Notes: generated by a model from the sequence alone, not told the origin. Positions 48,594 to 63,200 are shown, counted from the first letter of the stretch. The stretch: DNA of 64,000 bases from Dipylidium caninum (GCA_017562135.1 QEYB01000388.1:496001-560000); one strand, 5' to 3'. Numbers and translations: made by a program.

Positions 48594-51500
48594 GCCGAAG
48601 GAGGACAAAAGAAATTAAAACTGTTACATTTTACCAGGGAAGAGAAGGGCAAGTAAAAGGAGGATGAGATCAAAGTGATAGTCTATCCGCAATTGAAGTG
48701 AAACAAATTTTTCATTCTATGTAGAGTTTATAGCCTGAGATCGGTAACATGAAAGGAGTGGTCAAAATGCAATTTCTTCCTGCCATTGTGCGTTGAGAAA
48801 TTCATGCACGTGGTTAATGTACGGCGACTTACCACCAACTCTCCATGGGCAGCTGACGAATTTACTCTGTCACCCTGGATGTTCCTGACCAAGAAATCTA
48901 AACTCTTATTGTTAAAATGACCCCTTAATAAGTGGATTTATTTGCAACTGACGGATTAAGTAAGGACGAATTCCACCAGTCTTATGTCGAGGTCTTGAAA
49001 TGTCTCCCCTTTTGACATGCCAAGTGACCCTGGGTAGGCTGCTAGAAATTGACGAAGGTGTGACAGCTCAAAGATCTTACCGCCCAGTAAAAGGAATATG
49101 ACAGCGCTCTGGGATTCGCATTCCCTCCCCATTGCACTCAGTTGCCTCCAGAGGCTGCAATACCATCCTTCACTGCATTAGCTCGAGCCTCTGCTCCTAT
49201 CGCACCGAAAATTCGGCGGCGAGCCGGTGTAGACTAGTCGCTTATGAGGCTGTCGTGGCTTGTGGATAGAATGGGAAGTTAACAAAGAACAATATCGTCG
49301 TCTAATCAAAAAGTGTTGGGCAATATCCCACAGAGGGGGTCTTCAATAATGCATTGACAGATGGTCATTTTGCCTGAAGATTTTTATTGCACCACACAAA
49401 TGGCATATTTTTAAGTTAACCTATTCCCTTTACACCGTCTCTCCACTTTGTCTCTCCTAATGAGTACGTCTGTCAGCAGACACCTCATTAACGTGAAAGC
49501 TTTTCACTTCGACAATTTGGCAGTTAAATGATAAAATCTCCCCCCTTGTGATTTTGCATATTCCCACCAATCAGCCGGGAATTATGCATTCTGACATAAA
49601 ATAATGCAACTAGTGAGGCTTTTCATTTAAACCTCATCAATTTTGTGTAGACCGGAGGTGGAATTTTTTGAACTGCGGAAGACAATTTTTACTGGGGAAT
49701 GTGAGAGGATTCCGAGTCGCCTCAGTGCATGAGCGGAAGTAAGGCATGAAATATCATGGTGAAGACTTAAATTCGCCTCAGGAAGCGTAGCGAAAGAAAC
49801 ATGCTTGAGCTCATTAATCAAACTCAAAATTTTAATTACTGTTTGAGGTCAACTCCTCCACCAACCCACGACTGAATACTAACTGGGGTGTGAGGATTTT
49901 CGAACTCATGGTCAACTTGTCCCTCCTCCTTCTGTTTCCAAGGCCTCTTCTTCCTTTCTACCTCCTCTTCTTTACCACCTTTCAGCAAGTTAATTGCCGC
50001 ACTACAACCCCGTTGAAAAAGGAATTTAAGTGTCGTGACACTCGCACCGCAGAAAAAAAAACTATTCTTGTTAACATCCACTTCTAATGTGTCTCGGTAG
50101 AGAAGACGAGGGGATGTGGGGCCCGGATGATGGGCAGACTTTTATGGTCACATAAACACTTGCATCAGGGAGAGTCCACACTGGGGGAGTGTTGGAGGAA
50201 GAAAGCTGTGAAGCGGCAGACAACAGTAGCATAAATAATGAGGATTAAGAATAAATGTTGGTGAAGTAAGTACAAGTAGGAGAAGGACCTTCCGCCAAAA
50301 TGAGGTGGCCCCGATCAAAAGGCAAGTGGGATGTCTAAATTCACACTTTATTGCTGAGGGACCGCCTTTATGACACCTGTTTTCTTGCTTACTAGCACGC
50401 ATGAAAGGCGTTTCACATGAGGGAACTGATCTTCCCCCTTTCCCCACACCCTTAAAACATGGGTCTAATAGTTGTTTCAGTCGACTAAACCAGTGAAAGT
50501 TAAGATGTTCTGGTTAAATAGCCTATTTGATGATGAACCATAAGGCGTTTAGATCAGGCATGAAATTGTTAAGTGGCGCCTTCAAATGTCTCTTATAGAT
50601 GGGATAAAAGTTAAGCCTTTACGCGCACATCTTATCAAAGCGGAATGACAAAAGTGACGTGTTATTTTACAAAATTTAAAAAATCTATTCTGCGAAGAAT
50701 CCCCCGATGTCGTGTGGAATTGCATTAGGAGGCTTTTTCCCTCCCACCACTTCTATTTGGCATTCTCTTTACCGAGGGAAAAATTTTTCTCGCCTAGTTC
50801 ACCCCAAAATTGTATTTAGTACCACATTTGGTTGCGTTATTGTCGGAAACATCATGACCAGACAAAGGTAGCTAGATATTATCAAAAAATACGTGCTGTT
50901 TTGGCAGTAGGAGCATTCAGTGGAAAGTCACGGGCGGAGTACTGAATTTACCCAACCAGTCAACACATTTCACTGAGTGACGGCAAAAAAACAGGAGTCT
51001 CCGTGATTCCTCAGTATTCTTGGATGCTCCTCCTTCCCCTGGTAGAGTATCATTTGCCTCCTGTCTGCACTTTGGACAAAATTCTAATTGCCTCACACCA
51101 CGGTAAGGTGCACTAGTGAGTGAGAAGAGGTGAGCCATTAAAGGCAAGTACCTTTGTAGTTTATTAAAAGAGGGCATGAATATCTAAAGTAATGATTGGT
51201 GAGCACGGAAAAGTGCCATAAATCGCGATGAGATTTCTACCCGCTTGCATTCTACCCGCCTACTAATATTTTGCATCATCAATTCCAACCACAAGAGTCC
51301 TCAACTCGACGCCGAATACTAGCGGAGCATTTTGCGCCTTTTCATAAGCGAACAATAATCTTTGTCCTTGCTTGATTCAAATCTCTTTCAGCCACTTTGT
51401 TTACTTATATGAGATATCTGGCAAAGGCTACTATTAACTCTGCTTCGCATGAATATTGCCTATGTTGGCCTGAAAGTTCGCTGCCTTATTCAGTGGTTAG

Positions 51501-53523
51501 TGCTGAGATAAATGACTTCTGGATGGTAAACGAAAGTTCCAAATATTTTTTTTGTGTGGCAGAGTGTGAAACTAAGCAGAGCAAATTTTCCTTGAAAAAG
51601 TGTTTTAGAAGTATGTGGCAACAGCACTTCTTTCAAAAAGCTATTTCGTGGTAAAAGGAAGCAGAAATACTCAAAGACTATTTCATTTTTCTACTCACTC
51701 ATACCATCTAATAACATACTGTAGATCATTTTTTGCTTTGCTCGTGGGCTTTTATAACTTCCTAAATGCTAAAAACAATGTAATTCTCTACTGCGCTAAT
51801 GGATAATTGAGGATGCCTGTTGAGAACAAAAGCTTTTAATACTTTTGCCTCTCGACGAATCCTGTAGATTGTGTGAAACTGTGACAGTGAGATGATGCAT
51901 GTGTAGCCACACATTTCGGCCTCATGCTCTTCCCACGAGTAAGAATCACTTGGATAAAAAGGCACATATTTTACAGTTTTTCATGCAATTTCTGCCACTA
52001 TTTCCATTTTTCGTGCTTGAAATCATTTTTCCGCCTCGGTTTGCGTTAACAGTGGACTTAATTACCGATTAGCTCTCTGACCTGACAGTTCCCCCATCGT
52101 AAAATGTGGAGGCGTGGAAGAAGGTCTGCTAAAAGCTCAATTTGCACAGCGAATACGTAATGGTGTAAAAATAATTGAAAAGAGTTAGACATTCATGCTT
52201 ATTTTTTCTTGAAATACCCAGTATTTTTTTTCTTATACTGCTTTTATGCCTTATCGACTGCTTACCGCGCGAGATTTGGCTTCTCCGACTGACCTCCACG
52301 AGACGCCCACGGACACGGCAACAGTAGCAGTTCGTCTGTTTACGGCTTTTCGGACCACGGTTTCACTTTATGGCAATGCCATAAAGCTTTCGAGTCTGAG
52401 ATCCGAAATGATATCCTCCTTAAATCGTATAGCACCCCAGCCTACCTCAATTACAGGCCTCAGGCGCCGTCGAATTTCTACTAAAACGCTGAGGGATTGA
52501 GGCTTTATTTCTCCTTACAAGGTTCGAATTTGGCTGAAACTTGGCGGTGTTCAATGTTCTAACGCACCACGATGTAATTCATCCTACGTAACTTTCTTTA
52601 ACTTCCTTTTTCTATTCCTCACCTCTGTCTCATAACTAATAATAGGCGCAAGAAAGTTTGATTATGCTCTCCAGAGCTGAGGATTCCTTGTTGAGATGTG
52701 AGGCAAAATCGCATTTTTTTATAGCACATTTGTAAATTCCGAATGCTCTGTCTTCGACTGTCACTGACTTGGGAAATCGAATACAGTTTTCGTCTTCCAA
52801 TGATTTCTGACTTTTTCCTAACAAAACTGCCAATTACGTTCTTTACACTGTTGTTCAGATGCCATCGTAAATTAAATGTTAAGTCCAGAAATCAGGTGTC
52901 TCAATTTATCTCACTTCCACGTTGAGCCCCGTTGGGTGAAAGAATCCTCATAATGGATTGAAATTGGGATTTTGTAGGCTACCAATTTCTTACTTGATGC
53001 TCCGATGATGCATTTACTTTTTTCATCTCGGCGGGACAACCTTTTTGCATCACCAGTTGCATGAAAGGCAAAAGGCACAGTAATGAATAACAATTTGGCG
53101 ATAAATAACAGTATCTCCCAATTTTGTACATTCTCGAGAGCCAAAAGTGGACCACGTTGGAATGGTTAATATACATCTCAGCTCGTTTCAGCTGGTACTT
53201 CGTGATTAGTAGCCTCTTGTGCCTAATAACTCGCTATGTCCCACCAATTTACACCTTAGGTGGGTGAATTTATGATTCTTTTTGTAGAGAATTAGACGTT
53301 TACTAGAAGTGCACCTGCTAAATAGATCGCTCCCGCGGGAATTGATGAACGACAGCATTGTGTACAATTTACAAAAGAAGTCACTATTTTACCATATGCT
53401 TCGTTTTGAACGGTCTCTGCGGAATTGTCACTCATAAACTGCCATATATTTCACAGCAAAACCGACATTTAAATTGGGGACAATGATAGAAAAATTATAA
53501 AACAAGACATGTCTCTGAATTCT

Positions 53524-53539
53524 CCCCCCCCCCCCCCCC
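53524..53539 (+). repeat. 16-base poly(C) run
   Basis: An uninterrupted run of 16 C lies in a gene-free region. Runs of this length are prone to miscounting in assemblies. Confidence 0.9.
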
Positions 53540-56018
53540 TTATGATCAAATCAGTTTCGACGCTCATGTGACAAATCACGTATTCGTAAAATAATGTCAA
53601 CTTTCTGTTTCAGGTATTTTCACCTTAGAGCACGGGGCGACCTCAGTTGTCCTTCTGACCTAAGGTTTTGTTGAAACAACTGGCTCCTATGTTCCCTTTG
53701 CCTAGTAGGAAACTTGAAAAATTAGTCTATCAACCAGTAGTGTCATCGCTAAAGCACGGACTATCCCTCCTAATATAATGTTCCAAAAATATAGCAGAAC
53801 CGCTTGACATTGCATATGATCTCACGGTTTATTTGGGGAAATACTTCCTTTCGGTCCAGATCTATGAATGTCTCAAAATACCTTTGAAAGGTAAGAGCTG
53901 GTATTTTGGTTACCTTAAATGTTTACTCTTTGTAGTAGCGTAGGTAGGATAAATTCAGATATCCATGAAGGCAGCAGGGTAATCGGTATTCATTTGAGAC
54001 AATTCTAGTGATCGTGGGAAATGGTTTTAGGAAGTAGACTCTTATTCTCTTTTGCAAACCCTTCTTACGTGAATAATACATTGTCCTTTCTTCTGTTACT
54101 TAGATGATATTTGGCTTGATTCACTTTGATGTCGAGAAAAAATATAGTAAATACGATGCAGATTACTGGTTCTACAACTAAATCCCTATGTCTGCACTAC
54201 AATTTCACTGGTGCGTCAGACTAAATATGCTGAAATGAATATCGACATCCCATTTTCCTTCATTTGAAATACACAAAGCAACTGAATTTATGGGAAGAAT
54301 TCACGACTTGCTGTTAATGTCAGAGAATCTTTGAAACTATGGTGCTTAGTATGATAATGAAAAAAATGGGATTGGTTTACTCACTTAGTTATTAGTAAAA
54401 TGGTATTCTATTCCTACAGTTAAATTTAAAAAAAAAAACATCCCTCAACAAAACCATTGATGAGTTAATGATCCAAGCCCCAAAATTGTTGCTTTATTAA
54501 GTAAAGTAAGGTGCTATCGAAGTAGAATTTAGTGTAGTTACATGAAGTGCCAAAACGCCCAGGCCACTGCGAACCAAAAAAATCAAGATTAAATTATACA
54601 ACTTATTGGTGGAAAAATTAAACACTACTAGCCGATAGGTACAACATTTTATTCGTTTTGCTTTCAAAGATGCAGCAAATAAAAATGCGACAGAATATGC
54701 TTCCATGTTCGGGAAATAAAATTAGGTCTACGCTAAGAATAATCATTGTTTTAATCATGTTATTAGGTGATTACATATCATGCATTTGTATTCAGACGAC
54801 ATGGACGCTAGCTTCTCAAGTCGGAAAGGGTGGCAGCCTTATTTCCGTCCCGGAAACCCCACGGGCCAATAGACTCGACCCACCAACTGGCTTAAATAAA
54901 AGGAATGAAGGTTCCACAATACTAAGCTAACGGAAATCAGGCAGTTTTGGCGCCCCAATGTCTTTATGCTAATTTTTTTGCATTTTACAGCTTTTATTAA
55001 CATTAACGACATAGGTAGGGATGAGAGGATGGGCACAATGGATTATCGGCGAGATAAGCGAGAGCAGAACACGAAAAAGTTAGACTGTGAGAGACTAAAT
55101 TAGTATCTTAAAGAAAACCCTAACGAAATCTCGAAGCTGCTGCGTTCTGCTCTAGTGAAAGGAGAACAAATTACTCCGCAGAAAACGATTTTTTTTTCAG
55201 AACTAAAACCAAGGAGAAAAGTTTGTAATTTAGGTTCGGCAATCAATGTTTTTAAATTTTTGCCCTTAAGCATTTTGGGGCTGAAGAGGTGATATGCCTG
55301 TTTATCATTAAGGGTAGCAATACGTCGCAACGTAATTCACAAACTAATTTTTAGGTTATATTATATTCTGCGAAAAAAATATTTAATAAATGTGATTTAA
55401 GTCGTACTTGCCCATAAACTTTTCGAGAACCATCGAATGAATGTGTGACGAAAACGGATTTTGCAGAATTGTTTTAATAGTCGCCTAAACTTCATATCAC
55501 TCCTAGGCTTCATCCGTCGAACCGAAGGTCTCGGTAGGCTTATTCGTTTTATGTTTTTTACGGCTTCATTGCAATAGGATTTTTCATTACATTATGTCCC
55601 ATTTATAAAGTTTAACAGTTACTTCGATTTACCCCTTCGTTTTTATTCTTAACGAGGGGACTCTTAAATTCTATGTGAACCTTTCTCTCAATGATTCCCG
55701 CGTGAAAACGCATTGAACCAGCCTTGTTGTTTACACAACTGTCCATCAAAGATTCCATGCTGATCTATAGACCCGTCTCTCTCCTTTTTAACCGTCTAGC
55801 GGCAAACGTAACATATTACACTAAGTGTTTTGAAGGCAAAGTCGGCTTCCTCGTCTAAATATGGGAAGTAGAAGTCATAAATCAATACGAAATCTGAATA
55901 AACTTTCGGTATTTCTGGTGTTTCGAAAAGCAAGAATTGAATGAATTGGAAGCAAAATGAAGGATCATAGTGTATCTAATTTTTGCGCAACATCATTTCA
56001 AATCCAGTTTCAGTTACA

Positions 56019-57277
56019 ATGTCATATGAAAGTCAAGATTATGGATCTCGACCAAGGCGTTCAAGGTACGACAACTATGATTCACCGCCAATGCATGGAC
56101 GTCAGAACGACTACGTGTGAGCTTATCTTCTTAATTTCCAACCTGGCTTCTCGCTATGGTGCCATAATCTCGTCTTTCCGGTATTTCCCTTTTAAAGATC
56201 TGAAGAAAGACATCATCGTCCTGTTTACAGACCTGAAATGCGTCAACGTTATCGTGATTATGAAGAAATACAGGACAGAAGACCCCCTCCACCACGTAGA
56301 GACTACTTCAGACGTGGTGGAGGTGGTGGTGGTGGAGATTACTACGGCGGTCCACCCCCACGTCGCACTGAGCAAGCTCGACCTTGTAAAGTTCTCGGCG
56401 TGTTTGGTCTCTCAATTCATACTACCGAACGAGACCTTTACAACGTTTTCTCATCGTATGGTCGAGTCCGCGATATCCATATGGTCTATGACAGTATGTC
56501 AGGTACTGATTTCACTTCTTTATCTGCGACTTCGTGTCAAAACAACAAATCAACACGGTCATTTCAATAATACCCAAAAGCAACGTGTTGGAAAATGCTT
56601 TCAACAAACTGTTCAAATATTGCGTTTCAAGAAAGAAGCATTTCGACCTGCGCTTATTTTTGTCTTCCCTTCACTCGTCTTTTTGTGTAGTCAATTTGGA
56701 ACATCAGCATGATGTGACCTTATTCCTTCTAGGCCGGTCTCGAGGTTTCGCCTTTGTGTACTACGATTCAACTGAGGATGCTCGACGCGCAAAAACCAGT
56801 TGCGAAGGTGGGCTTGATATTGATGGCAAGATCGCTCGTGTGGACTACAGCTTAACCACTGCACCACATCGCCCCACGCCTGGTATTTACATGGGGAGAA
56901 GGTACGATGATGATAGAAGACGTGGAAGACCGTATGACCGTTTGCCGCGTTACAACCGTTACGCCGACGATGACGTGGGCCCTTCCTACGGTCGCTTGCC
57001 TCCGCGTTACTATGGCAGTGATGTTTCTCCGTCACCAGGGCGTCCTGTTCGTGACCGTTCACCTGTTCGACCTCGTCATTCGCAACGGTCAAGTGGTAGA
57101 CGACGTACTGTCTCTAGCAGTCGTTCAAGGTCGCCTCCACCGGTTTACAATGGAAGCCGCAAAGTGTCTGAAGGGTCGCCTGAAAGATCGCGCAAATCGG
57201 GAACGGGGAATGCTGTTGGTGGAGGTGCCGCTACCGGCGGAAAGGTAGTGGATGAGGCCTGGTCCGATGCTGAATAG
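56019..57277 (+). CDS. TRA2: transformer-2 type splicing regulator (RRM plus RS tail)
   Basis: Three exons join in phase: 56019-56116, 56198-56502 and 56733-57277. They give 315 residues (human TRA2B 288). A single RNA-recognition motif spans about residues 97-175, with RNP2 LGVFGLS and RNP1 RGFAFVYY. It is followed by [16 protein letters not shown], the linker diagnostic of Tra2 proteins. The C-terminus is rich in RS and SP pairs. The N-terminus, unlike vertebrate Tra2, has few RS dipeptides and instead carries RRRDYF-type and seven-glycine segments. The protein binds GA-rich exonic enhancers in the nucleus and promotes exon inclusion. The ATG sits six bases after a TTTCAG acceptor (56008-56013), so a non-coding first exon or a trans-spliced leader is likely. 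No frameshift is present in this gene. Confidence 0.93.
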
Positions 57278-60200
57278 ATGTTACACCGTTTTTGGCATCA
57301 TTTTGTACTTGCGCATGTTGTAACATAAAGCATTTATATAATTCAACAGACGTATATTCTCGAAAGTGCGTGGGGTAGCTTTTGGGATATATTTATTCAT
57401 CCATATTGAGGATATATGGACTTCGTCGATTTTCTCGTTTTTGGATGTGATCATTGAAATGACTTGTTCCCGTTCCCTTTAAAGTACTACCTGGTTGTAA
57501 TTTGCGTTAGTAGATAAACGATAACAACCAGCAGCGGTACGAGCCTCCTTGAATACAGTGAATTGTTTGGGATGAATGTATGGCATTTGTATGATTTTTG
57601 TCTACTCTGGTCATCCGTTTTCTTTATGGCATGTTAAAAGCTAGTCATGTATGCCAGGAAGCCGGCGGGGGATACGTTCAGGTGTCGTCACTGGCATCCT
57701 CGTTAAATTTTTCCCCGGCGTGGGATCGTGTCCGCGGTTCTTCTTCCTTGCTCACTTGGCAGTTGGTTTTGCTAGAGATAGGAAATGTCTTTGCGTAAGC
57801 TTGGTAACACCCGTCGGTGCATTACTGTGTGGCCGTCCTGGTTTTGAGTTTTCAACTTTGGGGTGGTTTTTTTATTTGGATGGCTCTTGAAACCTGGAGA
57901 AATTGCTTTGTGGTCAAATTTCCATGTCTATTCACTTTTCTAATGTCTAAATCAAGAGCTATTGACTGCAAGTATTTGAAGCGCTGAGTTCACCTTATTG
58001 GCTCTTCAAAATACGTATGTCTTTGCCCATGTGGCGCTCGAGTAGCCTTTTCTGTTGCCATCTTCACTACCTGGGGATACAAGGTTTCAAGGTCGCGGTG
58101 TCGAAGACTATAAAATAGGAAGAAAGCTTTCTCGTGTCGACGTTGGTCGAAAAAAGGCCAAATATCATCAAATTCCGTAAGCAGTCTGAACTAAGACGCC
58201 TGACGAATACCGAAATGTTGCAAAGCTTTTTTTCTGAATTGCACCATCAGTTATCGCTGTCAAAATGCGCTTTACTTGTGGTGATGCAAATCTCAATATT
58301 TTCCTTGTCACACGCATTGCCATCTGCAACAGTCGACGAAGACCGGGAGAATTTAGTAATCTGTGACGCTAGATGCCATGGTTATGAGGAGACCTTCTGC
58401 GCGTGTAGCGTTGCCATATTCACTCATCGAGTAATCTTTCGAACATAAGCAGATACTTTTCTGAGATGTAACCACCACATGGGGCTTAGCTTACACTGAA
58501 ACCTAGGAAATTTAGGTTTTTCACACATTTTGGTGAAATTTTGTCATACTACTAGACATGGAAATGTGTTATTTTGTTGTCACAGTTGCGGTTCGGAGTC
58601 ATGCCGCCAAACAAAGCTTGTGCACACGAAAGTACCGTAAATCGTTACACACATTTTAAGAAGTTGTGATTGAAAGCCTAACTTGAAGAATTCGGTTTTC
58701 TCGCTTACTGTACGAGGTTGGGAACATTGAGGACGTCTTTTTGCTTGAGCTGTCAAACGTGAGCCGTGGATTAGTGACAAACATTCGTGGAAGGCATGGA
58801 GCGTAGTTTGTTGGTGTATATCAAGAAAAGTTACCCATTGTTCCGGTCGGTCACAGCCAAAAACATGAGGAGTGTGGGTGAAGAGCAGCGCAGCACCGCA
58901 AAAAAAATGCTTAAGTCCAACAATGGCTTAATACTAAGGTTTGTGAGCTCTTTCTTAAAAGGTGTGTCTTTGCATAGTCCCGGAGAATTTTCCATTACGG
59001 CTGCGCGTGTTGATGTGTGACTTTTTCAGTTCTTCTCCACTTTTATGACTGCCAACAGAGCTAAGCATCGCGAACAGCGTAGATTAGTTATAAGAAGGGG
59101 ACGATAAATGTTAACCGTCAGGGTTTCATTTCGAATATGGCAAACATATCATCACCAAATCACTGAATCATGTTGCCCTGGCAACAGCTTTGGATGAATA
59201 ATTTGAGCAGCAGCCTTCACCCCTAATAGACAAATGGCGCCATTTCCTCTCCATTTCACTTCTACTCTGAGAGGCAAAACATTCATGTGCCCTCGAATGG
59301 ACAACGAAATGGCCTAAGAAATCAGGAGTTAAGTAGTTACTTTAACCTAATTGCACGATTATGGCGAAAGAAAAATGCCGAACCGAACACTTTTACATCA
59401 GGCCCCAGGGAGAAAGGAAGGAGTGGAGCTCTCTCGATGAGCAGGCTAGTTTGACCGAGAGCAACATTACCTTAAAAGGTAACTTGACCGCTGGTATGTG
59501 GATAGTGTAAACAACAAGCTTGGCGTTTAATTTCGTGGGACTCGTTTTCGTCACAATAAATATGTCGAGAGGGTGTAGATTTAGCCTTTTGGGTGGCAAT
59601 ACGCGCGTCAAAATGGTGAAGACAGAGAAGGAGGCTTGAATCTCATCGCATAAATGAATCTATATTTATCGTCCTCTCCTGCACACGTCGTCCGTACTTT
59701 ACTTGTTAAACATTAATCCAATTCCGGATGAATTTTATTGTCGACGGAATTTGTTAAAATCTTCATCTACACCAATGCGATTTTCCACCGTGGGAGGTCA
59801 ATTTTGACGTCAACACTCAGGCTATCTAGTAGATTTCGAGTGAGGCGAGAGGATAATTTTTAAGGAGGCGATTATGCCCCAGTCGTCCTGCACATAAACG
59901 GACCATTCATCGCCGAACTCATTAGCATCTATGCTGCACAAGCATTGAGATTTTAGTCGGAAAACGACAAATTTGGGGACCGTTTCCGTTTGGATGTGCT
60001 TCAAAAACAGAAGGACTGTCGACGAACCAGTAGACAAAAATTTCTGCTGCATTTGTGGAATTTATGTCCTAAAAGTATAGAACTACTTTAGTTGTGATGT
60101 TTAGCGCCAGTAATGGGATGCTGAAAACGCAGGTGTTGTTCGAATGAGGTGGATAAACTAGCGATTACATCAACATTCGCCTTTCCTGTTGCCGTCTATA

Positions 60201-63200
60201 GGTAATTGATTCAGAAGGCCGAAATAACTCGCGCTTTCGCCACATTCCCCAGATATAATATGATTTTTCAACACAAGCCGAAGAACGCTTCGTTAGTTAT
60301 TTTTCACTGCTTCAAAGGCTGGACGAACTTATTGTGATCTTGACTTACAAAATCGTTCCGACGAGGAGATAAGACGAGGAAGCAGGAATGATAAGTTACA
60401 TAAGGTAGCGTATTTGCAATGGAATTACAATGCCTTAAGTCTGAATAAGGCAATGAGTCCGTGTTTACCACTACTTTTCTCCTCCCTCTTATGACTAACA
60501 TCTCGGACATGTGGGTAAACAAGTGACTCATGTGGACGATGCCCTTAAGGCTGCGACACGTCATTTACTTCTGCACCATGTTGCGGTGAACGCGTTAATA
60601 ATATGGCAAGTGAAGCCATATTACAGCAGAAAATAAAACACACGCACTAGAGGAATATTCAAAAACGGCCGTATACTACTTAAAAACTCAGTGCACCCTA
60701 ATAGGCAAAGTAAAGTACACTCGGTGCCCTGACTTGTCTCACACACCATTAAAGGTAGCCGGAGGTTCACACGAGTGACAAAAAGATCAATGGCATTGCA
60801 TATCGTGAAACACTCTGATAGTGTCACCTTCGTCAGTCTGGTGGGCCTTCGAGTGACGCGACAAAAAGGTGTGAGGTCTTCTTATTTCACGATTAAAACG
60901 CTGTGTTTAAAACACAGTGGCGTCTAGTTCGAAGACAGGGGTTGCAAACTCGACCGGGCGTTTATTATCTGGTGTTATTACGTCGTACAAGCGTCGTCAT
61001 TTAATGAAATGGAGTTGAGTGGGCAACAATACGACGAAATATTTCAGTAGGCGAGTACGATTAACGCGCTCGGGATGTTTAATGTGCGTCCAAATGGTTA
61101 GGTTTTCCGCCCGTGGTCAGAATGCGGATAAAATTAATGCCGAACGGAGTTCTCCAGGTCGGGTTGGGGAGACCAGCATGGCCCGCACGCAACGTTGATC
61201 AACGCAAGTTCACAGAAGTTTTGAGTGACGAGTTCACTTATGGTAAAATAAACATTAAGATATGCCAACACGACTGTCTCGAGTATATCTGCGTAGCGGT
61301 TGCCAATTACGGAGTAAATTGCAATTTTAAGTTAACTACATGAATTTTGAATGGACGCGAATTGTTTTACGTTAATATAATGCATGGTTTTACCGAATTT
61401 CATGAGGAATAAGCATCTCATGGTCGGTGGTGTCCCGAGAGACCCCATTTCGCAAAACACCTCAGTTTATTTCATGCAAAGATGATGAAATAATGCCTTC
61501 ATTGTCTACGCACCCTAGCTGGAAGGCTTTGAGGCCTGAGGTCGCATAAGTGAACTTTCACAGTCACCCAAACGCATGAATGACGTCTACAAAGGACGAA
61601 GTGGGTGAAGCATTTGCAACGGCATAAAATTTACTGATTTCAATGTTTTCATAATGAAATTTCATTTAACGCGAGAATTATTTCTCCAGATTGCGTGGTG
61701 ACTGGGCGTGGGAAAGTGCGGACGACTGAAATTCCCCCTGTTTCTGGCGAAAACAGTCGCTAATATGGCGACCACAGCGTTCGGCCTTGACGAGAAATCA
61801 TCAAATGTGGCACAATGAAGTTAAGTTTAAATGCTACGGAAATACTCAAACCGAGAAAAACGTTTGTGAGTAGAGACAGTCTTGCTAAAGGTGGTTTCAC
61901 GGGCAATTGACTGATTCGTGTCATCCGTTTACAAAGGTGTCACGACGCCGAAAGTGCCTACATCTCAAAGTGACGATTAAGGTGGCCCTTCTCACAGACA
62001 TATGGTCGACTTTCTCAGAGCCCCGAGGACTGATCCAATCAGTCACACAAATGGCCTAAAACCCCTCTGTTTATACCCCTATTTAAAGTAAATATTGCAA
62101 AATTCAAGTAGTCTTTTGCGGTAAATGCCGAACGCATCACAGCAAGCTTGAAATGACCTAATGGTTCGTCAACTTCATCATGAGGTTGTTGATCGCCCAT
62201 TTGTCAGACGTAAGTTGATTTTTAAGATCCACACTTAAATCCGTTCTCGACAGATGTAATTGAAATCCCCTAGAAAATGCCTTATTGTGTTGTTTTTTCA
62301 TTTTTGTGAGCTGTCAGGAAGACCAAATATGAAATCCACTGCGTGATGCACTACTAACGTCTTCTAGTGTCCTCGGAAAGCCCTTTAAAAAAATAAGACA
62401 ACAGTCTAGCTTTTCGTTCTAATTTGATAGTGCTAAGGGAAAATGGATAATAGCCAAAATTAATAGGTGTATGACGAGGCTCTTTGCAAGTCAGGCTCCA
62501 CGAGATGCCAAAGTTCTTTATTAATCACATCATCAGACCGGAACAAGTTACACCTCAAAAGTTACAAATCCACTCCATGTACAATAAAATTGGTCTGGTG
62601 AGGATAATCCAGATTGTACTTAACCAAATGAGCATATCACAAGTTAAACTCTTGTAACCTTTGGATTGGTCTGTCGCAATTCCTTCGATTTACATTTTCT
62701 AAAGTAGCCGTCAATTAGTGATCAAATTACTAGCTGGTGATTCCGTACTAATTTTCCATTCTTAACCACCCGAACGGAAGACGAGAGAACTTTTTGTATT
62801 CTTACAGAGTATACCATAAACTACACCATTTTCAAATATGAAGTTACCCAAAATACATCTAAAAGTGTGAAACAGCAAAGCCCAAGGATACAACTTAGCC
62901 TACCAAATACCTGCTCCAATATATTTCTCAAGTAATCTTGAAATTAATTCCCATGTACACGCAACGCATTAACGATATGATAAAACCAATCCTACCCATA
63001 GGTGCTGGTGTGTATTTCTCTATAATTTCGTCATAAAGCCTACTTTGAAGCTGAAGAAAGCCCCCTAGAAACGAGACCCATGCTGGAAACCGAGAAATTA
63101 TTTCCAATAGCATTTACACTCTTACAACGAGAACACTTTTTTCTTGTCATAAGGTGTTAAAAACTCGCGGCGATACAACATTGAATGCTTACTGATGACA

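Larger units (their letters stand above)
45800..56013. other. gene-poor stretch between NPF and Tra2
   Basis: Only one weak candidate was retained, a small signal-peptide frame at 48405-48593 on the minus strand. Two nearby minus-strand donors (GTAAGT at 48835, GTAAGA at 49079) may belong to unresolved exons. A 16-base C run lies at 53524. Open frames at 52246-52500, 51397-51654 and 54658-54930 show no family features. Confidence 0.4.

Noticed and set aside
49150..49250. Search for tRNA and spliced-leader RNA genes across the window
   Set aside because: No B-box-like element was accompanied by a foldable cloverleaf, and no leader RNA was recognised anywhere. A covariance-model scan would be decisive.
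52246..52500. 84-residue plus-strand frame starting with ATG
   Set aside because: Protein-like composition but isolated, with no splice partner, promoter or recognisable family.
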